Below are positions 17,986 through 27,586 of a DNA stretch of 64,000 nucleotides, piece after piece. Every line of letters begins with the position of its first letter. Within the stretch, counting starts at the first letter, position 1. The notes beneath the pieces are model-generated. The model saw nothing but the letters and a program-made list of their open reading frames with translations, did no database searches and had not been told where the DNA came from. This DNA comes from Planctomycetota bacterium (GTDB lineage Bacteria; Planctomycetota; UBA1135; UBA2386). Both the position numbers and the translations under genes were made by a program. The DNA lies in NCBI GenBank assembly GCA_016713175.1, contig JADJPQ010000009.1:186001-250000 (forward strand), written 5' to 3'.

Positions 17986-20244
17986 ATGACCTGCTTGCAC
18001 CCCCGTTCCGCCCTGCTGCTCCTGGCCCTCTGCGCTGCGCCGAGTGTCGCCCAGGACTGGAACGACGACCAGCTCACCCAGCAGATCCAGGGATTCCTGG
18101 ACGATTCCCTGAAGGTCAAGTTGCAGCAGGTCGGCAAGCTGCTCGAACACCAGAAGGAGGCGTTCGCGGCGATGCGAGCCCGGATCCACGGCGACCACCG
18201 CGAGTACATGCTGAAGATCGAAAGGCTGTTGTCCGAACTGTCGGACGACCGCTGGTCGGTCCGCGAAGAGGCCGAACGGACGCTGGTCGAGGTCGGCGGG
18301 CGGGCCCGGGCGGTGATCCAGGCGCGCACCGAGAAGTTCGAGACCTTGGAGGAGAGCATCCGCTGCCGCCGGGTGCTGGAACTGATCGCCGCCAAAGGCA
18401 CCGAACAGGAAGAACGCGAGACCGACATGCTCCGCGGCCTGGTGCTGACGACGCTGTACATGCCGGCGGAGCCAACGCTGATGCAGGCGTTGCGTTCGGC
18501 ACTCGGCCACACCGACCCGCTGGTGGTCGACTACGCGATCCGCTCGCTCGGCGCTCACGGCGATGACGAGGCGGCCGACGCGGTCAAGCAGATGCTCGGC
18601 TGGAAGGCCGGCATCTACCGCGGCGCGACGCTCGGCGCCCTGGCCCGGATGCCGTGCCCACGGGCGCTGGCCATCTGCCAGGAACTTCTGGCCGGAACCG
18701 AACTCAGCCGGCCCGAGGCCTGCGCGATGATCCGCACGCTGCGGACGCGGAGCGACAGCGCTGCCCTGGTGGCGGCGACGGGATCACACCAGGATCCGGT
18801 GGTGGCGGCGGCCGCCAAGGTGCCGATGCCCGAGGCTTTGCCCGACGCCGCCACGGCGCGCTTCACGTTGCCGGATCGCTCCACTCTCGATGCGAAGTTC
18901 GGCGGCTTCCTCGGCGACGCCTCGATCGTCATCGACGGCATCGAGGGGCTGCCGCGCGCCGAGCTGCCGTTCGCGGATTGCGACATCGTCGAGTTTCCCG
19001 GGCATGAGATCGGCAAACCGGTCGGCGCTCGCGTGTTCTTGAACCAGGGCAGCCTGGTGCTCGGCGAACTGCAGGCGATCGATCCGGAGAGCGTGCGCGT
19101 GAAGTCGCCGGTGTTCGGCGAGCTGACGCTGCTGCGCAAGGATGTCCAGGGCCTGGCGGTCGACCCGGAACTCGACCGGCTGGTCGGTGCGTCGCCCGAT
19201 CACGATCGCGTGCGTCTGAAGACCAACGAATTCATCGACGGCAGCGTCGTCTCGATCGCCAACGGCAAGGTGACCGTCAAGCACGCCGACGGCAGTGACC
19301 GCGTGGTCGATCTCACCGACGTCGCTGGCGTGATGATGACCCGCCCGCGGGCGGTCGAGCCCGACAACACCGTCTACACCCGCATCGACCTGACCACCGG
19401 CGATCGGATCATCGGCTTTCTCGCCGGTTCCACACCCACTCACCTGGGCATCAGCGCGCCGCAGCTCGGCGCCGCGGTGGTGCCGATCACGCAGGTCGCT
19501 CGGCTCGAACTCGGCGTCGGCGGCGGCGCGATGTGGGGCTTCACGCTGATCGCGGACTACAGCGACAACCGCATCGTCGAGGTCGACGACCAGCAGCGCA
19601 TCGTGTTCGTCGTCGACGATGTGTTCGGCGCCTGGGACGCCGAGTGTCTGGACAATGGCAACCTGCTGATCACCGAGTTCTCGGTCAGCCGCGTGCAGGA
19701 AGTCGACCGCAAGGGCAAGCAGATCTGGGTGTTCGAGGATCTGAAGAACCCCTACGACGCCGACCGGCTGTTGAACGGCAACACGCTGATCGCCGACACC
19801 TTCGGCAGCCGCGTGATCGAGGTGAACCCCGAGGGCAAGATCGTCTGGAAGTTCGACAAGGAGATCCGGCCGTTCGACTGCGACCGTCTGCCCAACGGCA
19901 ACACGCTGATCGCCGACGTGCTGAAAGACCGCGTGATCGAGGTCAGCTCGAGCGGTGAGGTCGTCTGGGAAGTCAAGAACATGAACAACGTGCACGACGC
20001 CGACCGCCTGCCCAACGGCAACACGTTGATCACGCTGCGCAGCAAGGGCGCTGTCGTGGAAGTCGACCGCGACGGCAAGGTGGTCTGGGAGCTGAACGGC
20101 CTCAGCTCGCCGAGCGACGCCGATCGCCTGCCCAACGGCAACACCGTCGTGGCCGAGAACACGCAGGTTCGCGAGTTCGATCGCCGCAAGAACATCATCT
20201 GGAAGAAGGAGATGACGTGGGCGGTCGAGGTGAACCGGTACTAA
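17986..20244 (+). CDS. secreted HEAT-repeat protein with C-terminal beta-propeller
   Basis: ATG 17986 is preceded by AGAGG and opens a signal peptide (PRSALLLLALCAAPSVAQ), giving 752 residues. Residues 60-300 are helical HEAT-like repeats (ALGHTDPLVVDYAIRSLGAHG type). Residues 300-520 are beta-rich. Residues 525-750 form near-identical 40-residue propeller blades with the core DADRLPNGNTLIA...VIEV...GKIVW, seen five to six times. The blades resemble those of PQQ-like and arylsulfotransferase-like propellers, but no catalytic His/Arg set is identifiable. Unknown function, probably exported. Confidence 0.75.
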   Translation: MTCLHPRSALLLLALCAAPSVAQDWNDDQLTQQIQGFLDDSLKVKLQQVGKLLEHQKEAFAAMRARIHGDHREYMLKIERLLSELSDDRWSVREEAERTLVEVGGRARAVIQARTEKFETLEESIRCRRVLELIAAKGTEQEERETDMLRGLVLTTLYMPAEPTLMQALRSALGHTDPLVVDYAIRSLGAHGDDEAADAVKQMLGWKAGIYRGATLGALARMPCPRALAICQELLAGTELSRPEACAMIRTLRTRSDSAALVAATGSHQDPVVAAAAKVPMPEALPDAATARFTLPDRSTLDAKFGGFLGDASIVIDGIEGLPRAELPFADCDIVEFPGHEIGKPVGARVFLNQGSLVLGELQAIDPESVRVKSPVFGELTLLRKDVQGLAVDPELDRLVGASPDHDRVRLKTNEFIDGSVVSIANGKVTVKHADGSDRVVDLTDVAGVMMTRPRAVEPDNTVYTRIDLTTGDRIIGFLAGSTPTHLGISAPQLGAAVVPITQVARLELGVGGGAMWGFTLIADYSDNRIVEVDDQQRIVFVVDDVFGAWDAECLDNGNLLITEFSVSRVQEVDRKGKQIWVFEDLKNPYDADRLLNGNTLIADTFGSRVIEVNPEGKIVWKFDKEIRPFDCDRLPNGNTLIADVLKDRVIEVSSSGEVVWEVKNMNNVHDADRLPNGNTLITLRSKGAVVEVDRDGKVVWELNGLSSPSDADRLPNGNTVVAENTQVREFDRRKNIIWKKEMTWAVEVNRY
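19636..20235 (+). repeat. five tandem 120-bp coding repeats (propeller blades)
   Basis: Units begin at 19636, 19756, 19876, 19996 and 20116, exactly 120 bp apart, each opening with GAC(GCC/TGC)GA followed by a Leu-x-Asn-Gly-Asn stretch. A more diverged unit precedes them. The exact spacing and high identity suggest recent blade amplification. Confidence 0.88.
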
Positions 20245-20269
20245 GCGCCTGGGGACCAAGCGCCTGGGG
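20243..20269. repeat. two 12-bp direct repeats after the propeller gene
   Basis: AAGCGCCTGGGG occurs at 20243-20254 and again at 20258-20269, overlapping the stop codon region between convergent genes. No terminator hairpin with a T-run was seen in this 72-bp gap. Confidence 0.6.
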
Positions 20270-20316
20270 CGGACTCGCGGCCCGGTTCGTCCCCACCTGC
20301 GCCGCGCACCCTGGCG

Positions 20317-22047
20317 TCAGCGGCGCAGCGCTGCCAGCAGTTCGGCCGGCGGCGACAGCGTCGCCAGGTGTTCCCACAATCGCTGCGCCGTCGGCTCGTC
20401 GTGTCGTTCGACAGCGACACAGTACATCGCCACGCTGCGTCGCAGCGGTGTGCTGTCGGTCCAGGTCGCCAGACTGAACCATGGCCTTGCCGCGGCGGCA
20501 CCAGCCGTTCCAGCCACCTCGAGCCCGCGCCGCCAGGCATCGGCCGCGAACTGTTCTTCGGCAGCAACCGCCAAAGTTGGCCCGGCGAGTTCGACCGCGG
20601 CTTCGATTTCGGCGGTCACGGCCTGCCACTCCTCCCAGAAACCCGCCCGCACCTGGCCGGCCGCTTGTTGCACCGCCGCGCGCGCCGCCGCGAACTCGCC
20701 GAGCCGGAAGTGCCACAGCGCGCGCTCGACCGGCCAGGCCGCCCACCACGACCAGCCGGCGGCCGCCGTGACCGTGACGGTCAGCGCGATCAGCCCGAGC
20801 CTGAGTCGACGGCCGCGGCGCACGAACCGTTCGCGGAACGCCGGCTCGCTTTCCCAGGCCAGCAGCACGCTGACTCGGCGCTCCTCGGACGGATGCAGGA
20901 ACGACGCCCTTCGCGCCGAGAGATCCCCGAACTGCGTCGCAAAACGCAGCGCCCGGATGCACGGCGCGGCGCCGCCAAGAGCCACGGCGGACAGCACGTC
21001 GGCTTCGTGTTCGAACCGATGCGCGATCTTGTGCATCGCCAGGACCGCGATCGCCAACACCAGCAGGCTGACGAACGTCTGTTCGACCCACGGCGTCTCG
21101 AACCAGTCCGCCTGCATCGCCACCGTCGAGCCGAGCGGCAGCACGATCATCGCGGTGCCGACGATCGCCAGCAGGTGGCGACCACGGGCATGCCCGACTT
21201 CATGCGCGACGACGCCACGCAACGCGAACAGATCCAGCACGCCCAGCAGCGCGTCGGTCAACACGAGGTAACGCGGCCACGGCAGCACGCCGAGCAGCAG
21301 CGCGTTCGCCAGCCGGCGACCGGTGTCCATCACGCGCAGCGCCGAACGACGGAAGCCGAGCGCGGCCGCAGTGTCGCCGAGAGGTCCCGCCAGGTGCGGC
21401 GGCAATGCCCGCGACACCCCGAGCGTTGCGCAGAACACCAACGGCAACACGACTGCGAGCAGCAGGCCAGCGCCGATGGCCGACAGGGCGTGACCGGGGC
21501 TCGTGATCAGCAGGAAAGCCGCGAATTCACGCCAACGGGTCACCAGATCCACCAGCGCCGGCAGCAACAGCCATGGCGTCGTCATCATCACCAACATGCC
21601 GAGCCGTCGTCGCAGCGGCAGCGCGCCGGCGCCGTAGCCGAGCTCATCCATCTGCTCGCGCAGAGGCGTCTCGGCGACCAGGCGCGTGACTTCGGCGATC
21701 AGCAGTGGCAGCAGCAACAACGCCATCGTCGCCAGGAAGCTGGCGCCACCAAGCTGGTCGGCCAGATCGGACCACCCGGACACCGCCAGGAACAACAGCA
21801 AAACGGTCGGCACCGATGCCGGCAGCAACCGCAGCACCGTGAACACCCGGCGCCCGACCCTGCCGCCAGCGAGCAGATCGGCGAGCAGTCGGCGGCGGCA
21901 CCATCTGGCCAGCGCCCCCGGCACCAGCAGCGAAGGCGCCGCCAGCCCCGCGGCAACGACGCTGCCCGACCCCGGCAGCACCTGCAGTGCATCCGGCGTC
22001 AGCAGCAGCAGTGCGACGCCGACCAGATAGCCGAGCGGGACGAACAA
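20317..22047 (-). CDS. M48-family membrane zinc metallopeptidase
   Basis: A 576-residue protein with about eight membrane helices. HEVGH at 282-286 supplies two zinc ligands and the general base, and HRFEHEAD at 343-350 supplies the third ligand, as in HtpX/Ste24. The C-terminal 140 residues are helical and soluble-looking. No ATG is available: an in-frame TGA (the upstream gene's stop) lies two codons before TTG 22047, so I infer a TTG start by termination-reinitiation (TGACCGTTG). M48 peptidases often occur near LemA, which is encoded three genes upstream. Confidence 0.85.
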   Translation of the reverse strand: MFVPLGYLVGVALLLLTPDALQVLPGSGSVVAAGLAAPSLLVPGALARWCRRRLLADLLAGGRVGRRVFTVLRLLPASVPTVLLLFLAVSGWSDLADQLGGASFLATMALLLLPLLIAEVTRLVAETPLREQMDELGYGAGALPLRRRLGMLVMMTTPWLLLPALVDLVTRWREFAAFLLITSPGHALSAIGAGLLLAVVLPLVFCATLGVSRALPPHLAGPLGDTAAALGFRRSALRVMDTGRRLANALLLGVLPWPRYLVLTDALLGVLDLFALRGVVAHEVGHARGRHLLAIVGTAMIVLPLGSTVAMQADWFETPWVEQTFVSLLVLAIAVLAMHKIAHRFEHEADVLSAVALGGAAPCIRALRFATQFGDLSARRASFLHPSEERRVSVLLAWESEPAFRERFVRRGRRLRLGLIALTVTVTAAAGWSWWAAWPVERALWHFRLGEFAAARAAVQQAAGQVRAGFWEEWQAVTAEIEAAVELAGPTLAVAAEEQFAADAWRRGLEVAGTAGAAAARPWFSLATWTDSTPLRRSVAMYCVAVERHDEPTAQRLWEHLATLSPPAELLAALRR

Positions 22048-22050
22048 CGG

Positions 22051-23070
22051 TCAGCGGTCCTTGCCGGCACCCGGTTCGCGCGCTGGCCCGGAGAACGCCT
22101 GTTCGACGATCTTGGCAAACCTCGCGTCGCCGCGCAGCGCGTCGATCTCGGGGTCGTTGTCGAACAACTTGCGCGCCAACTTCAGCGACTTGTCGACGTC
22201 GGGCGACGCCTGCAATTCGGCGCATTTGCCGAGCGCCTCGAGGCCAGCAACGACCTGCCCCGACAACGCGAACGAACATGCCGCCGAGTACCAGTCCGTC
22301 GGTGTCAGCGCGATCTTGCCGCGCTCGGCCATCACCCGCATGCCCTGGTGGACCGCCGCCGCCTGCTTGTGGTCGCGCAGCGAATACCAGACCTCGCGCA
22401 GCCGTCGCAGGGCGTCGATCCGGTCCTCTGGTCCGCCTTCGCCGCTCTCCTGTTGCAGCCGGTCGAGTTCGGCGCGGGCATGCACCTTGTCGCCCCATTG
22501 CCACAGCATGCAGGCCAATGCCAGCCGCAGATCGTGCGGTTCGATCACCTCGTTGCGGACCATCGCGACCACCGCGTCGGCGATCGCCGCGGCCGGCCGC
22601 GTTGGTTGCAGTTCGCGCAGCGGTGCCACGAGTTGGATCCGATGGGTGTCCGGATACCAATCCGGCGTCTGCAGCAGCAGTCCGAAGAACAGCTCGCCGA
22701 CGAACGGCTGCAGCGGCTGCAACGGCGCGTATTGGCCGACGAACACCAACTCGGCGGCGACTTGCTGCCGCACGAACTCGAGCGCGCAGTGGGTGGCCAG
22801 CGACCGCAATGCTCGCGTCTTGGCAGCCGAGGTGGTCTTGCCGATGCCGGTCACCTGGGCCCCGAGTTCGCGCAGGCCGATCGTCGGCTCGGCCAGGATC
22901 ACTGCAACGGTCTGGTCCAGCAGCCCCTGGTCATCCTGCTGGCTCGCCAGCCAGGCGGCGATTGCGATGCGAACCCGTTCCGGGTCGGCCGCGGCTGGCT
23001 GTTTCGGCTCCTGGGCCGACACGACAGCGAGCAGCAACAGCGTCGACAGCCACTGGCCAACGGACAGCAT
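22051..23070 (-). CDS. secreted helical protein of unknown function
   Basis: A 339-residue protein with a signal peptide (residues 1-19). The remainder is helix-rich, with TPR-like pairs near 200-300 (WQWGDKVHARAELDRL, WYSAACSFALSGQVVAGLEAL) and a final segment of the form DPEIDALRGDARFAKIVE, common at the ends of TPR proteins. It lies 3 bp upstream of the M48 peptidase gene and is probably co-translated. A partner or substrate adaptor of that peptidase is possible but unproven. Confidence 0.6.
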   Translation of the reverse strand: MLSVGQWLSTLLLLAVVSAQEPKQPAAADPERVRIAIAAWLASQQDDQGLLDQTVAVILAEPTIGLRELGAQVTGIGKTTSAAKTRALRSLATHCALEFVRQQVAAELVFVGQYAPLQPLQPFVGELFFGLLLQTPDWYPDTHRIQLVAPLRELQPTRPAAAIADAVVAMVRNEVIEPHDLRLALACMLWQWGDKVHARAELDRLQQESGEGGPEDRIDALRRLREVWYSLRDHKQAAAVHQGMRVMAERGKIALTPTDWYSAACSFALSGQVVAGLEALGKCAELQASPDVDKSLKLARKLFDNDPEIDALRGDARFAKIVEQAFSGPAREPGAGKDR

Positions 23071-23085
23071 GCCTGCCTTGTAGCG

Positions 23086-23793
23086 TCAGGCGGGCACCCG
23101 ATACAGGGGCCCTGCTGGCGGCACGCCGAACGCACACGCCACCAACGCCTCGCTCACCGCATCGAGCGACTGCCAGCCACGGCGATCGGCTGCCGGCATC
23201 GTCTGGCGATTGCTCGCGGTATCGATTGTCGTCGGCAGTACGGCGAGCGCGCGCACGCCGGAGCCCTCGAGATCCCGATCGAGGGCCACGATCCAGCGAT
23301 GCAAAGCGGCTTTCGCAGCAAGGTAGTTCGCCAGTCCCGGTGACGCCTGTTCGACTGCCGCGGCGCCGACGGCGACGATCCTGCCGGTCCGCCGACGGCG
23401 CATCGGTCCGACGACGGCGCGCGCCAGGGTCGCAACCGTCAACAGGTTGGCTTCGAGCAGTTCGGCCAGTTCGCCCGACGGTTCCTTGCCGACCGTCGAG
23501 GCCGCGAACGCACCGTTGGTCGCGATCAGCGCATCGATCGGACCCAACGAATCGGCGACGCCCTTGGCGAAGCCGGCCGCGCCCTCGCTGTCCTGCGGCC
23601 CGACGCTACCGACCAGAACCCCTTCGCCAGCGAACGCTTGCGTGATCTCGGCGACCTGCCTGGGCTTGCGGACCAAGAGCCCTAGCCTGGCACCGCGCGC
23701 ACGCAACAACCGGGCGACGTGGCTGCCGAGTTCACCGGTGACACCGGCAAGCAGCACGACGCGGCCCGACAAGGAGTCTGCGTTGACGGACAT
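23086..23793 (-). CDS. short-chain dehydrogenase/reductase-like protein (SDR)
   Basis: A 235-residue Rossmann protein. TGELGSH (residues 19-25) is the dinucleotide-binding glycine motif, NLLT lies at about 116, and Tyr157...Lys161 (YLAAK) is the catalytic pair. The Ser normally 13 residues before Tyr is Ala144 here, and the NNAG motif reads TNGA. It may be catalytically weak or an atypical reductase. Substrate unknown. It sits between lemA and the M48 peptidase genes. Confidence 0.75.
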   Translation of the reverse strand: MSVNADSLSGRVVLLAGVTGELGSHVARLLRARGARLGLLVRKPRQVAEITQAFAGEGVLVGSVGPQDSEGAAGFAKGVADSLGPIDALIATNGAFAASTVGKEPSGELAELLEANLLTVATLARAVVGPMRRRRTGRIVAVGAAAVEQASPGLANYLAAKAALHRWIVALDRDLEGSGVRALAVLPTTIDTASNRQTMPAADRRGWQSLDAVSEALVACAFGVPPAGPLYRVPA

Positions 23794-23868
23794 GGAGTAC
23801 GTCGGAGGGGAGGATGGCGAGCGTCCGGCAACGCAGACGCTCGTTCATGGCAACGCGCGTACCAGCGT

Positions 23869-24438
23869 TCAGAACGAGACCTTGACGGCCTTGCGCTCTT
23901 CCGGCGACTCGACTTCCCAGAACTCGGCCAGCTTGAAACCACCGAACCCCGCCACCACCGAGCCGGGGAACTGCTCGACCGCGGTGTTGTAGCGCATGCA
24001 GGAGTCGTTGTAGGCCTGACGCGCGAAGCTGATCTTGTTCTCGGTCGAGGTCAGCTCTTCCTGCAACTTCAGCATGTTGTCGTTGGCCTTCAGTTGCGGG
24101 TAGTTCTCGGCGACCGCGAACAGGCCACGCAGCGACTGGGTCAGCGCACCTTCCGCCTTCGCCAGCTCGCCAATGCTGCCGGCGTTCTTCAGGTCGACGC
24201 AGGTCTGGCGCGCCTTGATGACCGCTTCGAGCGTCTCGCGCTCGTGCTTCATGTAGCCCTTGGCGACCTCGACCAGGTTGGGGATCAGGTCGTAGCGACG
24301 CTTCAGTTGGACATCGATCTGGCTCCACGAGTTCTTGGTCTCGTTGCGACGGCTGATCAGACCGTTGTAGGTGCTGATCGCCCAGAGCAGCAGCAGCACG
24401 ACGATGGCGACGGGGATGATCCAGGCCAGGTGTTCCAC
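23869..24438 (-). CDS. lemA: LemA family membrane protein
   Basis: I chose GTG 24438 because it has a GAGGA ribosome site and directly precedes the single membrane helix (AWIIPVAIVVLLLLWAIS), giving 189 residues. The hallmark LemA sequence follows: YNGLISRRNETKNSWSQIDV, then QLKRRYDLIPNLVE, then a long helical bundle with FARQAYNDSCMRYN and the FPG stretch. LemA proteins are membrane-anchored four-helix proteins of unclear role, often near M48 peptidases, as here. Confidence 0.92.
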   Translation of the reverse strand: MEHLAWIIPVAIVVLLLLWAISTYNGLISRRNETKNSWSQIDVQLKRRYDLIPNLVEVAKGYMKHERETLEAVIKARQTCVDLKNAGSIGELAKAEGALTQSLRGLFAVAENYPQLKANDNMLKLQEELTSTENKISFARQAYNDSCMRYNTAVEQFPGSVVAGFGGFKLAEFWEVESPEERKAVKVSF

Positions 24439-24499
24439 TTGGTTTCCTCGGGATGATGCGGAGTAGCGAACGCTTGCTACCGGCCAACGCACCGCAACT

Positions 24500-25300
24500 T
24501 CATGCGTCCGGCAGCTCGATTTCGCCGCGGAAGACGGTACGAGCGGGACCTTCGATGACAAGAGGCGTTCGGTCGAGTTCGACGAGCAACACGCCGCCGC
24601 GCAACGCGACGGCCACTCTGGGTCCAGGCAAGCGGCCCTGCCGGCAAGCGGCCAGCGCCGCTACTGCCGCGCCGGTGCCACAGGCAAGGGTCTCGCCGCT
24701 GCCGCGTTCGAACGTTCGTTGGCGCAGGCCGGCGGTGCCAGCCACGGCCACGAACTCGACGTTGACGCCGCCCGGAAATGTCGGGTGGATCTGCGCCGCC
24801 ATGCCGATCCGATCCACCGGCGCGATCTCGGGGTCATCGCAGAAGATCACCGCATGCGGGTTGCCCGCGTCACCGCGCCAGAACTGCACCGGCACGCCAC
24901 CGAGTTCGGCCGTCTCCGGAAGATCGGCGACCAGCACAGCCCCCATCTCGGTGCGCACGGCGTCATCGCCGATTTCGACGCGGCGCGGACCGGCATCGGT
25001 GGCGACGACGAATGACCGATCGCGGACATGCCCGAGCCCGTACGCCAGCCTTGCCAGACACCGGAGCCCGTTGCCACACATGGCGCCGCGCGAGCCGTCG
25101 GCATTCCACATCTGCATCGCGATGCCCCCATCGACACCGCGGGTCAACGCGATCAGGCCGTCACCGCCGATGCCGAAGTGCCGATCCGACCAGCGGCGCG
25201 CCAGTTCGCCGGCGCGCCCGAGCGGAAACGGCTGCGCAATCGCATCGACGAACACGTAGTCGTTGCCGGCGCCCTCCATCTTGACGAAGGGCACTCGCAC
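24500..25300 (-). CDS. dapF: diaminopimelate epimerase
   Basis: DapF converts LL- to meso-diaminopimelate, for lysine and peptidoglycan synthesis. The 266-residue length is typical. The two active-site cysteines are Cys75 (AMCGNGLRC) and Cys207 (LACGTGAAV), and the GNPH motif is at 146-149. The start is GTG, with another in-frame GTG two codons later. The gene lies 2 bp from the MBL-fold nuclease gene upstream. Its presence indicates a DAP pathway. Confidence 0.95.
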   Translation of the reverse strand: MRVPFVKMEGAGNDYVFVDAIAQPFPLGRAGELARRWSDRHFGIGGDGLIALTRGVDGGIAMQMWNADGSRGAMCGNGLRCLARLAYGLGHVRDRSFVVATDAGPRRVEIGDDAVRTEMGAVLVADLPETAELGGVPVQFWRGDAGNPHAVIFCDDPEIAPVDRIGMAAQIHPTFPGGVNVEFVAVAGTAGLRQRTFERGSGETLACGTGAAVAALAACRQGRLPGPRVAVALRGGVLLVELDRTPLVIEGPARTVFRGEIELPDA

Positions 25301-25302
25301 GT

Positions 25303-26685
25303 TCAGCGGACCTCGAAACGGTCGTACTTCGAAGGCACCTCGACGTCGGCAAACCCGTGTTCGCGCAGCCGCGCGGCATGGGCCTCGGCCGGACCATCAT
25401 CACCGTGCACGACGAACGCCTGGCGGCAACGACCGGCGAGGTGACCGGTGAACTCCATCAGCTCGCCGTAGTCGGCATGCGCCGAGAAACCAGGCATGAA
25501 CCGCACCTTGCAACGGACGTCGTAGGTCTCGCCATAGATGCGGACCTGCGGTTCGCCGTCGAGCAGTCGGCGGCCGAGCGTGCCCTGGGCCTGGTAGCCG
25601 ACCAGCAGCACGCAATCCTCGCGGCGCCCGACGCTCTGTTTCAGATGGTGCAGCACGCGGCCGGACTCGCACATGCCCGAGGCCGAGAGGATCACGCCGG
25701 TGCGTTGCGCGTTCAGCGCCTTGCTCGCCTCGACATCGGCCACGTACTCGACGCCGTCGAAGAACAACGGGTGCCGCCCGGCGCGCAGCATCGCCGCGGT
25801 CTCCTGGTCGAACAGCTCCGGATGCGCGGCCATGATCCGGGTGGCTTCGCGACTCATCGGCGAATCGACGAAGATCGGCAGCCTCGGCAGGTGGCCCGAC
25901 GCGATCAGCTGGCCCAGGAACAGCACCACGGTCTGGGTGCGGCCGACCGCGAACGCCGGCACGATGATCCGGCCGCCGTCGTGCAGTTCTTCGGCCACGA
26001 TCTGCGCCAGCGTTGCCATCATGTCGCCGCGTTCTTCGTGCCGCCGGTCGCCATAGGTCGACTCGGTGATCAGCACGTCGCACTCGGGGATGCGGTCGGG
26101 GTCGCGCAGGATCGGCAGGTTCTTGCGGCCGTGGTCGCCGGTGAACACGATCTTGCGCTGCTTGCGACCGTCGTCGACATCGAGCACGACGATCGCCGAC
26201 CCGAGGATGTGGCCGGCCTCGAGGAACTCCACTCGCAGTCCCTTCATTACCTCGAACTGCTGCCGGTATGGGACCGACCGGACCAGGCGCAGGGTGCGCT
26301 CGACATCGTGTTCGTCGTACAGCGGCTCGACGCGGTGCCCACGTTTCTGCAGATGGCGGGCGTCCTGGCCCTGGATGTGCGCCGAATCCAGCAACATCAT
26401 CCGGAGCATCGTCTGCGTCGCTTCGGTGCACCAGATCGGCCCGTCGTAGCCGTCCTTGACCAGCCGCGGCAGGCAACCGCAGTGGTCGATGTGTGCGTGC
26501 GACAGCACCAACGCATCGACATCCTTGCCGGCGATCGGCAGGTTGCGATTGGCTTCGTCGGCGACCCGTCGGGGTCCCTGCACCAAACCGCAGTCGAGCA
26601 ACACCTTGCGGTCGTTGATCTCGAGCAGGTGCTTGGTGCCGGTGACGTGGCGCGCGGCGCCGAGGAACTGCAGGGCGATCGTCAT
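25303..26685 (-). CDS. MBL-fold RNA exonuclease/RNA-processing protein (beta-CASP type)
   Basis: A 460-residue metallo-beta-lactamase/beta-CASP protein like CPSF73/YSH1 homologues. The zinc motif SHAHIDHCG is at 62-70 (His63, His65, Asp67, His68). EAGHILGSA supplies the next His, the GDHGR loop the bridging Asp, and the beta-CASP motifs AFAVGRTQ and SASGMCESGR follow. The C-terminal RMMBL motif is PGFSAHAD. It likely processes or degrades RNA in the cytoplasm. The ATG overlaps the TGA of the RNase HIII gene as ATGA, so two RNA nucleases are coupled. Confidence 0.92.
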   Translation of the reverse strand: MTIALQFLGAARHVTGTKHLLEINDRKVLLDCGLVQGPRRVADEANRNLPIAGKDVDALVLSHAHIDHCGCLPRLVKDGYDGPIWCTEATQTMLRMMLLDSAHIQGQDARHLQKRGHRVEPLYDEHDVERTLRLVRSVPYRQQFEVMKGLRVEFLEAGHILGSAIVVLDVDDGRKQRKIVFTGDHGRKNLPILRDPDRIPECDVLITESTYGDRRHEERGDMMATLAQIVAEELHDGGRIIVPAFAVGRTQTVVLFLGQLIASGHLPRLPIFVDSPMSREATRIMAAHPELFDQETAAMLRAGRHPLFFDGVEYVADVEASKALNAQRTGVILSASGMCESGRVLHHLKQSVGRREDCVLLVGYQAQGTLGRRLLDGEPQVRIYGETYDVRCKVRFMPGFSAHADYGELMEFTGHLAGRCRQAFVVHGDDGPAEAHAARLREHGFADVEVPSKYDRFEVR

Positions 26686-27581
26686 GATCCGTTCATGATC
26701 CGGCTGGAGTTGGCGAAGTGCAGTTTGGCGACACGGCGAAGCAGTGCTTCGCCACCGTCGCGGAACACGGCGCGGGCGATCTGGTCGACTTCGGTGCCAG
26801 CGCCCTTGTGCAGGTCGCGCGCCGCGTCCTCGGCACAACGTTTCAGGCCCTCGAGGAAGTGCACGCGGGCGACGATCGACGCGGCGGCGACGACAGGATG
26901 CGCCTCGGCCCTCGGCACGACGATCAACCGGCCAGGAATGGCTTGCCGCTGCCGCAGCCGTGACGCGATCAGGTCGGCGTCGCCGAACCGATCGACGATG
27001 ACCGTGCCCCCGGGGTGCCGTGAAAGCAGCGCCGCGATCGCATCGACATGCAAGTCGGCGAGCACGTGGTTGACGTTCCGCGCCTGATTCCAACGGGTGT
27101 TGTAGTCGATCGGGGGCAACTCCCGGACTTCATGATCGAACGTGCGTTCGATCCGCTCGGCCATCGGAAACATGCGCAGATCCGTCAGGGTCTTGCTGTC
27201 GGCAACGCCCATCGCCGCAAGCTCCTTGGCTGCCGTCGGCTCGGCAAACACCGCCGCAACGACCAGCGGGCCGAAGTAATCGCCCTTGCCGGATTCATCG
27301 GAGCCGACGGTCGGGCCGTCGAACGGCACCCCCGCCAGCGCCGGGTCGGTCGGCGCCGCCATGCCGTCGGCCAGGAACCGCGCACAGAACGACTCCAGAC
27401 TGCGCCCTTGCACGACGACCTTGCCGCTGCTGTAGCAGACCAGATTCGCGCCATCCGCCTTCACGGCGAAGCGGGCGTGGGCAACGTTCCGCCATTCGGC
27501 GGTCGGCAACGCCTCGCGCAGCCGCTTCGCCAGCCGTTCGGCGGCGGCAGCGGTCAGCGTGAACACCCGCGTTTCGTTCAC
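26682..27581 (-). CDS. rnhC: ribonuclease HIII
   Basis: A 299-residue enzyme that cleaves RNA in RNA-DNA hybrids. The N-terminal ~85 residues form the TBP-like substrate-binding domain typical of RNase HIII. The catalytic domain begins with GSDESGKGDYFGPL (residues 93-106), where Asp95 and Glu96 are metal ligands, followed by DSKTL and later the conserved AEAHPVVAAASIVAR helix. The start is GTG with GGGG 3 nt upstream, 5 bp after the lipoprotein gene. Confidence 0.93.
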   Translation of the reverse strand: MNETRVFTLTAAAAERLAKRLREALPTAEWRNVAHARFAVKADGANLVCYSSGKVVVQGRSLESFCARFLADGMAAPTDPALAGVPFDGPTVGSDESGKGDYFGPLVVAAVFAEPTAAKELAAMGVADSKTLTDLRMFPMAERIERTFDHEVRELPPIDYNTRWNQARNVNHVLADLHVDAIAALLSRHPGGTVIVDRFGDADLIASRLRQRQAIPGRLIVVPRAEAHPVVAAASIVARVHFLEGLKRCAEDAARDLHKGAGTEVDQIARAVFRDGGEALLRRVAKLHFANSSRIMNGS

Positions 27582-27586
27582 GGCCC

